Assembly: GCA_027627225.1 (NCBI GenBank) | Contig: CM051027.1 | Span: 91,184,151-91,248,150, forward strand | Reading direction: 5' to 3' | DNA from: Congeria kusceri | Taxonomy: Eukaryota > Mollusca > Bivalvia > Myida > Dreissenidae | Length of the DNA: 64,000 bases | Shown: positions 36,988 to 47,332 of the stretch, piece after piece | Position numbering within the stretch: the first letter of the stretch is position 1 | Layout of the letters: each line of letters begins with the position of its first letter | Position numbers and translations under genes: made by a program | The notes under the pieces: generated by a model | The model's input: only the letters and a program-made list of their open reading frames with translations | Databases searched by the model: none | What the model was told of the DNA's origin: nothing

Positions 36988-39900
36988 GAACTTCGTGCAA
37001 TATCGCCTTATTTCGTACACATCCGTCACTCCGAAAGTTTTCCGAGTATGCACGGAAAACTACGAATATTCGATAAATATCGCTATGAAATACTAAATGT
37101 AGGCCCCGCAAATCAAATAAAATCAAAACAAACATGGCCGACACCGTACGTGACAGGTTGGGTCGTTTTAAGAAAAGCAAATTGCCATCTCTAAAGAGAA
37201 AGATTGATAGAAGTGTTTATGTTGAACATAATTATGTGACTGGAGTTAATGATAAAAGTCAACTATTGGACGACAGTGTTGTTAATTATAAAGAAAACGA
37301 TTCGTGGAAATACGGTCGCCGGGTCGTCGAATTTCAAACGCTGCTTGAAAATTTGGCCCACTGTAAAGAATGTCGTTTAGGGCCTGTGCCACTTACAAAA
37401 TATAATCTTGTTGGTGAGCAGAAAAAAGGATTAAGTGGATTTTTGTTTGTTCGATGTCAAAATGGTGACTGCAGCCATGTGAACCGGGTATCGTACGGCA
37501 AAACCCATCATGTAAAAAAGAGAGGAATGCCTTGTTTTGATATCAACACAAAGCTCGGAACAGGCAAGTACATGGATGATGCAATATTTTTTTCAAGTAT
37601 AACACAGTTTCAGCATTCTTAATGGGAGTAAAGTAGATCTTGAATGAAAAGTGCACCCTGTCAGTGATTTTTTACTATATAATCAGGCTTATATTTGCTG
37701 TCATTTTTTAAAAGAATAGATACCATGTAAGAAAAAGGTTGTGTTGTAAATGCGTGGAAATCAAGGACAGCATGTTTTAATTTGTATAACCAAGTGACGT
37801 TGTTTCCCTCAAACAAACATTGAAAGTATCTTATGTCCCTTATACTATTCTGAAAATGATATGCCAAGGAGCACTACTTGTGTGATCTTATAAATAATGT
37901 ATTGTGATTATCCAAATTAAAATTTATACATATTTATCATCTTTTCAGCAATGATCGACAACATTGGTGGTCCAGGAAGGGTAAACAACTTTTTGTCCAC
38001 ACTGAATGTTCCAACCATTAGTAACCCGAACTTAAAGAAAATGGAAATACGCGCGGGTAGGACCATTCAACAAGTGTCAACTATCTCCTCATCAGACGCT
38101 GCCAGACAGGCATATCAGATGGAAATGAAGTAGGTATTTCACTGATTAATGTAATTTTTAATGTAGAACCCATGTTTTAACTATTTAATAAAATGTAAAC
38201 GTTAATAGTCAGTTTCCTATCCAGTAGGGATAATATTTGGTATTAAAATTTGGATGAAAAATGTATGTATGCGTTTAAGCTTAATTATTAATATAGTTGC
38301 AAATTGTGCATCATATAAAGTACTAGTAATGAAAAATGGTGTTATCTTTTCAGTGATATCGCTGTGCAGGAAGAAAATGAGAGCCGACAGATTATGGAAG
38401 ATGTTGACGAAGATCTTGGAGTATGTGCAATTCCAGATGCCTCGCCTCATACCAAGTATGCTCATGCATTTTCTATATACAATAATTGATTTTCTTTGTT
38501 TAGGCTTTTTATAGCTAAGTAAGCGATTGTAACTGCAGTTTTACTGTTTTGATATCAATTACTCATCATGCACACGTATACTGGGACATTCCATTCCTTG
38601 ACAGGTAATTCTCAGAAATGTGTGGGCAGCTGAGATCAACTATCCCTTGCATAAATATATCTGTATGATTGACTAGCATTCCATGAAACAGTTAACTTAT
38701 ATTTGAAATAGTTTAAACACAACATCATGAGTACATGTTTGTATCAAATTCCAAATTTCTTTTTTTCAGAGAGGTTGTACTTGCATATAGAACAACATGT
38801 AATGATGGTGACAAATTGACAGATGTTGAAGATGATACCAACCCAAAGCATGAACACAGGTAAACAATTTTTTTATAAAGAAAAAAAATGTGTCTGTTTA
38901 TATTAGGCATTAATGATAAACTAACTTAGATCACAATAAAATGTGCCTATTATAGCAGTGTTTGGTCTTATACAACTATGCTTTCAAGACAGAATTAACA
39001 AAATAACTGAACAAAAAAGTGAGAAAATATCTGTTACGCATGTGACTTTGCTGGCAAAGATATAATGATTTGTTTTTCTTAATGAAAAATGATATATAGT
39101 AAATTGTAGATGTCATTTCTTTCCAGGAAAAAGGCAATCATTAGAAAGCAAAGACTTAAGGAACCTGCCAAGGCAAGGAGGGAACTATCAGGGCAGTACC
39201 CGTGTAAAACTCGGAAAGGCATGTCAGTAGCTCTGGATACCGCATGGCAGAAACGGGGTTTTGACAGTCTAACATGTAAGTAAATTGTAACAAACACTTC
39301 ATTTCAAGCAGTAAACTGTCACTGAAGCAAAAATATACATTTAATTTTATTCAAACATATAGGAATATGTATGTCTGTCTGACCGTCTGTCAGTTTATTT
39401 TTTAACTTATAATTTTTTTTTGGATATCAACTTCAAACTTCATGCATGAATAGTGTACACAAATAATTACAATAGCTGCATTATATATGCATTTATTTCC
39501 CCTTTTAAGTTGTCCTTTTTTTATTGTCCAAGTTGTCAGCGGTTATATTTAGTTCTCCTTTAGCCACAGTTCTAGTTTTATTATATAGTCGAATAATTTG
39601 TTTCAGCACACACATTCTTGATGTCCAAGCAAAAGTATGGAGGGAAGATAGTGAAGTCTGTCGTGTCTCATCGTATCTGTGGAACATGCCAGTGGTGGCG
39701 AAGAAACCGGAAAGGCCAGGCTGTTCGTGCACATGACTGTGTCCACAATCACTCTGGCAGTGCGCGTATGATGGAAAGTGTCAGTGGTGAGAAGGGACTC
39801 AAGGAGCTTATTGCAGAGGGCACGCCTGTTGAGATTTTAGAGGGTGATGGAGATAATACTTTAGTAGCTCGTGTGAAAAGGAATATGAATCTTACACTAC

Positions 39901-42900
39901 AGAAACGTTTTGATAAAAATCATGTTGTGAAAAATGTCGGGAAAGAACTGTATTCCTTGCATCACTCCAAGAAAGTGAAAATCAGCAAGACAGTGATCGA
40001 ACATTTACAGAAATGTCTTCGCTATGCTTTTGCAAAGAATGCTGGAAAAGCCAATGAACTCCGAAACAATCTAAATGCCATAATTCCACATCAGTTTGGT
40101 GATCATGGTTTGTGCGAAGGAGCTTTTTGTGGACATGTTAGAAATTCTCGTGAACAACAACGATATGAACACAAGAGTTTGCCATACAGAGTACCTCTAA
40201 AGGATGATGGTGAACTTAGGCCTGAGCTGAACCGTATTTTCCAGCGCCTTGCTAACAATGCTGAGCAGTATGCCAACCTTGGGTCCTCCCAGGCTTGTGA
40301 ACACGCAAACAGAGAAGTAGCCCTCAGAGCTCCAAAATCACTGCATTATGGAAACTCTACATCACTGGATTACAGAGTCCATTCCACTGCAGCATTTGTC
40401 AATGAAGGGAGAGCCTATATCCCTAAGGTGACTGCACAACTTACCCCAAGTTTGTTTTTCCATTTTGCAAAGTTACTTGTTCATGCTGCAAACATTTTGC
40501 TTACAGAGTTGACATAAAATTTTGTGCACAGTTCATGTTTATAAATGCATTGTAACAATCATTCCATACAAAAGGCCACGGGTACTTTGACTTTTCGGGT
40601 AATAAATGCCAAAGTCTGGCAATTTTTCTTATATTTTATTTATAGTAACTGGTGTTAAATTACTGGCCTTTCATATGGAATAATTACACAGTTAGTCTTT
40701 TAGTTTCTATGTTTTTATTATTTGTTCTTGTTTATTCTTGTTACAGTCTGGATATATTTACGGAGTTTCTACGACAGTTCATGAAGATCCCAATATGTTA
40801 TCATGCAGTATGTATATAAAGATAATCACTTCTAACATTTTCAGTATTTGAAATTGGACTTTTACAACTTAGTGATGTCTGTTTTAACAACCTATGATCT
40901 TTTTTAATTTTAAATACATATTCTTTCTTATAAAATGATAAAACGTTCTGGAAAACTCATAAGAAGTCATGTATACAAACTAATTAAAAAATGTGTAAAA
41001 CAGTTGTCATTTGTATGCTTATCAATGACGCTTTACTTAGAATTGTGCTCCTCATGATTTATTTTGTAAACAGGCTAATACAGCAGCAGGGTTGTCACCT
41101 GGATATCATACAGTCCGTTATGCAGACAAGTGTGCCAAGATGAGGAAAAGGGTCCAGGAGAAAATGAAACTACCATCCAGCAAACGCCGCAGACTGGTGA
41201 TGAAACAGGAACGAGCAATCAATCGAGGTGCCCAGGAGACCTTAGAAGGAGTGTCATATGAATCAGGTAAGATTGATTGTCACCATAATAATCATCATCA
41301 TCAATTTTAATCAATCATCATCACAGTTGTTTCCCCATGATTTTGTTGAGGCACATGAGCAAAGACCCTTTGTTGGCAATGGGTTTCATTTTTCTTGTTT
41401 GTAAACTTTATAGTAAAACTGATGATCAGTTAGCAATAAGAAAGTTATAAATGTTTCCTTTCAAGATGTGTATTAGTTATGTAAATTTTTAACTCAAATT
41501 TGATGTGTGATCTTTATATTATTGTTAAAATGATTATATACCTTAGGTGTTGGTCATCAACAAGACGCGGACATCGAGGTTATTCCTGACCCAGTGCCCA
41601 AGGGTGATTTTCGAGCTCTGAAACTTTCTTCTACTATTCTGGCATTTGACCTCGAGACTACTGATCTTAGTAAGTGCATGCAAACAATTAAACCATGTGT
41701 TATAGGTTTTTTTCTCTAATTTATATGCTTTCAGAGATTAAAATAAATATGTTAAATATTTATGTATTTTATTGATAATTGTGTCAATGAACTTGTTGGA
41801 GAAAAGCTCGAGAGCAATGTATTTGATGTGTGCATTTATTTTAGTTCGAGGACACCAGATTCCACAGATATCCCAGATGGCTGCTTACGAATGCATGAAT
41901 GAGAAGCGCTCTTTCATGCAATATGTTTTGCCAACAGAGACAATATCTCCAGGAGCTCAAGGTGTGACTGGACTGTGCTTTGAAGGGGGGCAACTGAAGA
42001 AAAATGGAGTTCCTGTAGGTGCTGTGGACATCAAGACTGCTTGAACAAATTCAGTAATTGGCTCGAAAAATTTCCTAATGCAGTTCTTCTTGCACATAAT
42101 GGCCGAAAGTTTGATTTTCCTGTGTTATGTGAGGCAATGCAGAGAGCTGGATGTTATGACACATTCAAGGATAAGTGTAGTTTTGCAGATTCCCTGCCTT
42201 TATTTAGGAAACACCTTCCAGGCAAAAAATCTTACAAGCAGGAGGATCTGGTGAAAGACCTAATGGGAGCAGAATATGGAGCACACGATGCTTTCGAAGA
42301 TGTTCAAGCACTTGGCCGCCTTTTTGTTCACACAGATATGAGTTCCACCAGTGTGATGGCACATAGCTTCAGTTGTTCTGCTGTGTATCATAGACTCAAA
42401 TTCAACAAAGAAAAAGCTAGGAACTTGCAGTCACTGAGTGTTCTTGTTTACAGTCATGTGTGCAAGGCCGCAACAACAGAAAATATAGCTGGCTCAGGAC
42501 TCAACCTCATGCATCTTAGAATGATCTTTGAACGTGATGGTGAGGATGGTCTCAGGAACATTTTCATAACGAAGAACTCAGACGGTCAGCCAAGGGTCAC
42601 CAATACCAAGCGGGTTTTGGAGACACTTATCCCAAACCTGGCGGAGTTCTTCAAAACCCGACCATGAAAATCATGTATTTGTTTTGTATATCATAATAAG
42701 TTTAATGTTTTCACTATTCATTGATAAAGCTATTTTCCTTTAAACTTGTATGATTGAATGATTGAATGTGCCTCGTTACTTAATTATGAATTGTCTTATT
42801 TCCCCTGTCACATTTTCAAGTCTTTTATATATTGAAGAACGCATTTCGTTTGGAATTTCAAACTAGGTTAGCAAATACTTACTGCACTGTGTAGGTTACA

Positions 42901-43587
42901 TGTCACAGATGAGATGAGATGTATGTATGTATGTATGTTTATGAGTTTATTATAAGCTTTTCCTCATTTTTATCTATTTTTGAACATTTGAACTCATCTA
43001 TATGCTCACATGTAAAAGTCTCAAATTCAGTATGGCGTTTCTGGCAAACGTGGGTACCCTTGATTGTGAAGCAGGAACTTTTCATTTTCACTGGTGACCC
43101 CCATTTTTTTTTCTATTTTTCATTCAAACATACATTGTAGATAATTTCTATGTTCAAAGATTGTAATTTCCAACTGCCATTTTTTTTTGCAAATTTATTT
43201 TAAAAATGACTTGTGACTAGAGATTGTAATTTTTCTGGTTTTCCGAGGGATGATGACATCACTTGTTTGTTCATATTTTCTTTATTCCTTTTCTTACACG
43301 TTGTAAACTATCATAATTGTATGTATTATGCATTTATCTATAAATACATACTAAAAAAGTGTTGTTTGATTAATATTTGGATTAATAAGAGTGAAACTTG
43401 TAAATACATGGTTCAGAAAAAATGGAAAAAAAAATTTTTGTGGGTTGACAACTTAAAATGTCAAAAAAAAATAATTTGTGCGGTGAATTGTTTTTAAACT
43501 TTGGTTATGAATGCAGAATACCATAACACAAAGAAATATGCGAAGAAAGAACAAAAAATCAATATGTCGTATTAGAGTGCTAATACC
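36971..43587 (+). mobile_element. 6.6-kb TTAA-flanked DNA transposon carrying a transposase-exonuclease gene
   Basis: Bounded by perfect 17-bp inverted repeats and TTAA on each side, with one gene inside (37134-42667, plus strand). About 160 bp precede the start codon and about 0.9 kb follow the stop. The encoded transposase has the D, D, DxNH and E residues expected for the Mutator/hAT/Kolobok group. Together with TTAA, that points to Kolobok, an inference from remembered superfamily traits. The element appears nearly intact; the visible damage in its gene is one frameshift near 42041. Confidence 0.8.
37134..42667 (+). CDS. Kolobok/Mutator-like transposase fused to a DEDDh exonuclease (9 exons, one frameshift)
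   Basis: Exons: 37134-37563, 37949-38129, 38354-38455, 38770-38859, 39127-39275, 39607-40427, 41074-41266, 41547-41669 and 41845-42667; all phases agree, giving about 970 residues. The N-terminus has a Cys motif (CKEC...CQNGDC, about 80-120). The transposase core carries D304 (LDTAWQKRG), Cys/His motif CGTC...HDC, D398 (GDGD), D420-K-N-H423 and E549 (CEHANR). The exonuclease has D690/E692 (DLETT), D787 (HNGRKFD), and H844 and D849 (AHDAFED), so all five DEDDh residues are present; the layout resembles TREX/PML-type enzymes. A conserved tail (SGLNLMHL, DGLRNIF) follows. At 42041 the frame must shift by -1 (ACT GCT TGA) to continue into LNKFSN. The start ATG follows in-frame sequence with no better upstream Met. 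Intron 1 is GC-AG. Confidence 0.85.
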
Positions 43588-43591
43588 TTAA
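43571..43591 (-). repeat. Right terminal inverted repeat and TTAA
   Basis: ATTAGAGTGCTAATACC (43571-43587) followed by TTAA (43588-43591), the exact inverse of 36967-36987. Confidence 0.9.
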
Positions 43592-44429
43592 TTAAAACAA
43601 TAGCAAAAAGATTTTAGTTTCATATAAATGACAAAGTAGCTCTAAAATATTAATTTGGGACAAACACCTACCGGAGCAAAGAACGCATGGGCCAGTTAAA
43701 TCAAACATTTCAGATCCACCATAGGCCAGATTTTTCCTAAATATGTTTGGTTATTTACGACAAGAACTCACGAGTGCTCTCCCTTATACTAAAAAACTCG
43801 ATACATCGACCGACCGCGTGTAAAAAGCGTACTTAAAAAATCACGTGGTTTGTTCTCCGGTTAACCTGTACTTGCTGCTTGAAATCGAGGTGAGTGATTT
43901 TATAATTTTTATAATTTATTTTATATAATGATACTAATAATTGTACACATTTAATGTAATTATATTAAGATACGTATATTAAGTTCGGTGTGCTTATTCA
44001 TAAACAGGTTCGGGCATATACATGTAATCTTTATATAATGTTCAGTAGATACTTTATAAAATAATTCAAATTTTATATGAGGTTTCCATGCATGTACATT
44101 TTTGAAACAAATGTACAACCAAATCGTTCACGTGACGAGCGCTGAGGTGGGGCTGCTTAGTTTCTTATTTGATTTAAACTCACATTTCACGAGCCCGTGT
44201 CTTGTCAAGTCTCACAAGGCTATATATCAATTTAATTCATTTTTAAATAACACATGCGCCCGGGGGCTTGAGGTCTAAACGAACCCATGACTTAAATTTT
44301 AGTTTTTCGAATCAATAGTGGTTGCTTTTAAACACTAAAACACATATACTTGTAGAATTTGCTATTTTTCATCGTAATACAAATACATGTCGTGATTGCT
44401 AAAATAATTTTTATAATGTAACTTGTCCT
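43592..44429. other. No gene seen
   Basis: AT-rich sequence right of the transposon. No recognisable exon, repeat end or RNA gene. Confidence 0.5.
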
Positions 44430-44870
44430 TCTGTTGGTTAAAGGTCAAACCGACAAAAATTTACAAAAAATCACCTAATATTGAATAATTTTAAAACCTT
44501 TTCCGGACAATAACTAGGCAACTCTTTAGCCTAGGTTCTTCAAACTTAGCAGCTAGGTAGGTTCTGTGTAGCAAAGAATCTCTATCAATGTTGGGGTCCT
44601 TGAATCAAATGTCAAGGTCAAAGCAACCAAACGATTAAAAAAGACACAATATTTGTAAAATCTTGCCCAGGCAATAACTTCGCAACCCTTGGGTTTAGGT
44701 TCGTCTTTCCTAGTAGATAGGTTGGCAGATTCATATTGATTTCGGAGTCCTTGGGTCAAAGGTCAAGGACAAAGTGACCAATAGTGGTAAAACATGGTCC
44801 GCCCAATAACTATTTAACCCGTATGCATAGGATCGTAAATTATGCTAGGTAGGTATGTTGCTTAAAACTT
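44430..44870. repeat. GGTCAAAGGTCAAGG-type tandem repeat, about 3 units
   Basis: Units of about 150 bp share CAATAACT, CTAG(G/T)TAGGT, TTGGGTCAAA and GTCAAGG(T/A)CAAAG. The third unit is the most decayed. A related phrase occurs at 18990. Confidence 0.7.
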
Positions 44871-45050
44871 CAACTAATTATTATTGGGTCAAATGTAGGA
44901 TAAAATGTAAATGTGAAACTGACAAACAGTTTAAAATATTGTTTCATTTAACTTACCATCCTTGCACTTCTGCACAGAGAATGCTCTACAAAAGTGGGAG
45001 GGGCATTCCTGTTTACAAACAGTTTTGTCATTTCTGAATACTGATGCAGG

Positions 45051-45064
45051 GTTACCATGGCAAC
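45051..45064. promoter_or_regulatory. RFX-type X-box palindrome
   Basis: GTTACCATGGCAAC fits the symmetrical X-box consensus bound by RFX-family factors in animals. No gene is recognised within several kb, so function is unproven. A near-identical site lies 317 bp downstream. Confidence 0.4.
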
Positions 45065-45149
45065 GAATCGATAAATATAAGACAAATTTAATGGGAGCAT
45101 CAATTAACCATAATTAAGACATGGAATCTGAAATTACAACAGTAACATC

Positions 45150-45170
45150 CTGGGGTCAATTTGACCCCAG
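45150..45170. repeat. 21-bp near-perfect palindrome
   Basis: CTGGGGTCAA, one T, TTGACCCCAG. It lies between the two X-box-like sites; role unknown. Confidence 0.8.
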
Positions 45171-45367
45171 TCCAATTCGAAGAATTTATTTTGTTTCGTT
45201 TGACGCATTCGTATTATTAGTAATACATACTTGTTTATTTTATTAGAAAGCATACTTGTAACAACAAAAGACTCATGTAGTCATTGACACACGTATTGTT
45301 TTTTATTTAAAAACTAAACTATGTACAACGGTAAAACATACACACACTTTGGACTATTTTGAACACC

Positions 45368-45381
45368 GTTACCATGGGAAC
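45368..45381. promoter_or_regulatory. Second RFX-type X-box-like site
   Basis: GTTACCATGGGAAC has one base different from the site at 45051-45064 and still fits the X-box half-site pattern. Confidence 0.35.
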
Positions 45382-46289
45382 AAGCTTCTTTGTTGACTTC
45401 CAAACTAAATTTGGGAACTCCCATTATTTGTCAACCAATTATAAATAAAAATGAGGTATATAAGCAATTAATTATATGTATATAACTAAAATGTCTATTG
45501 TGAGACGAACTTGTCCAAAGGTTCAAAAACGTTTGTTCAAAGGAACGGATGAGGGTTAATTATGATTGTACAAGTAGTTATGTTTAATTGCAGTTATAGT
45601 TATCCTTGAAGAAAACTTAATAGACTACTCCATCATTAATAACTAGCTCTATGTTATAGCACTACATTGTACTATGTAACAATAACTTATTTGACAAGTA
45701 TAAAGTGTTTTATATAAAATATGACTACGCCTCTTCGAACATTTTTAATCACGTATACAAATATATTAATTTTATATTACATGTTACCATACCCTTCCAA
45801 CATGTTGCCACAAACGCCAGTGTCGTTTAAGATTTTAGTCAATTGTTCAACTGAGTGACTGCATTCCCTTTCAAAACATCTGTGCCTCATTGATCTAAAA
45901 GATAGCAAAAGCTTATATTAAAGTGCCTCGTGGATCTACAATTATATCGATATTTATAAGATCAAATACGCCGAGCAGGTCTGACACGTCACAAAGTAAC
46001 AGAGATCAGGCAACACATGTATAAACCTCTTTGTGATGAGTATGCTTATTGTACAAACGATGCAGTTGTTAATTTTTGTTTCATGTTATGTCTGGTTTTT
46101 CTGGTTTAAAAGCTGTAGTGCATAATGTGCATATTTATAAATTTCACTTAATTTTAACATTTTCTGTCTGCTTTATGCAATAGAAAAAAATATATTTTGA
46201 CTAACAGAGTATAAATTGATATACATGTACATGTCCCGCAAAACAGGGCCGGACCCAGACCAGGCTTGGCCGGGGGGGCTGGACTAAGA
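45382..46289. other. No gene seen
   Basis: AT-rich; short frames only; nothing recognised. Confidence 0.5.
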
Positions 46290-46461
46290 TGATGTAGAAT
46301 TGGTAGTGGCAGTAATTTTAGCAGCAGTTGCAACAGCAGCAGCAGTAGTTGTAGTGGTAGCAACAGCACAAGTAGTAGCAATATCATTATCATCATCACC
46401 ATCAGCAGCAGCAGCAGGAGTAGCAGCAGTAGCAGTAGTAGTAGCACTAGTAGTATGTGTG

Positions 46462-46506
<45 letters not shown>

Positions 46507-46560
46507 ATAGTCGTAGTAGTTGAGGTTGAGGTGTTGTAGGAGAAGGAGAAGTAGTTTTTA
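46290..46560. repeat. GTA/GCA trinucleotide microsatellite
   Basis: Interrupted AGCAGC, GTAGTA and ATCATC units over about 270 bp. The Thr-, Val- and Leu-rich frames are by-products. Confidence 0.95.
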
Positions 46561-46579
46561 TGCCCCGAATGGGGCCTTA

Positions 46580-46590
46580 TCACACACACA

Positions 46591-46665
<75 letters not shown>
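46580..46665. repeat. ACGC and AC microsatellite
   Basis: CACACACACGCACGCACGCA grading into a pure CA run, alternating purine-pyrimidine throughout. Confidence 0.95.
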
Positions 46666-46668
<3 letters not shown>

Positions 46669-46772
46669 ATCTTTATTTCTGTCACGTTACATATAAATAA
46701 CAGACACAGAATATGAACCAACATAGCTATCGGTCGTGAGAATGTGATATAGCATCAAACATGGTAAATGTT

Positions 46773-46842
46773 TTCGTGTGGAAAAGAGAGGCAATAAAGC
46801 AACAACAAAACACAGCATTCAATCATTTCAAAGCTACTAGTA
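46773..46842 (+). repeat. Direct repeat flanking a MITE, left copy
   Basis: CGTGTGGAAAAGAGAGGC through CATTTCAAAGCTACTAG matches 47254-47332 (CGTGTAAAAAGAAAGGAT through CATTTCAAAAATATTAG). The right copy has an extra AATGAATCAT block. The MITE at 46844 lies between the two copies. Confidence 0.75.
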
Positions 46843-46843
46843 T

Positions 46844-47149
46844 TGCACCTATCAATATTTTCCCCCAGGGGGGAGCGGCGGGCAAACCCAGGGGAATTGG
46901 ACTTATTGTACTTTGGGGGGTCCAATTCCCCACCCTAGAGCCAAGCATTTTTGTCTAAATCCCCTCAAAGGGGGATGCTTAATTGGTGTATCAAATGGTC
47001 CGAATGTATCTAAAATCCGAACAAAGTCTATTTCCCGAGACCCGGAATCGTTCGGCGTGTCAGATTCCCGCCTATCGGGAATTGCTTTCAGTCTAAAATC
47101 CCGCATATGCCCGCCGCTCCCCCCATGCGGGAAAATATTGATAGGTGCA
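46844..47149. mobile_element. 306-bp MITE with TGCACCTATC ends
   Basis: Terminal inverted repeats TGCACCTATCAATATTTTCC (about 22 bp, 46844-46865) and GGAAAATATTGATAGGTGCA (47130-47149), flanked by TAT on both sides. The interior is GC-rich with CCGCCGCTCCCCC and its inverse near the ends, so the paired stem is longer than the perfect ends. No coding capacity seen. Confidence 0.85.
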
Positions 47150-47332
47150 TATATATCCAGTAATTTGTTAGAGGCGAGATGTAATGAACAATATTCGATG
47201 TCTTGGAAAGCTTGACACTAAATTTTTATAAAATAATTGTAGACAAATATACGTTTTCGTGTAAAAAGAAAGGATAAAACAACAACAAAATACATCATTC
47301 AATCAATGAATCATCATTTCAAAAATATTAGT

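Noticed and set aside
36971..43587. piggyBac assignment from the TTAA target
   Set aside because: The transposase has the DxNH motif and Cys/His pattern of the Mutator/Kolobok group, and I see no piggyBac-type DDD core.
46154..46724. Thr-rich, Leu-rich and Val-rich frames
   Set aside because: They arise from the GTA and CA microsatellites.
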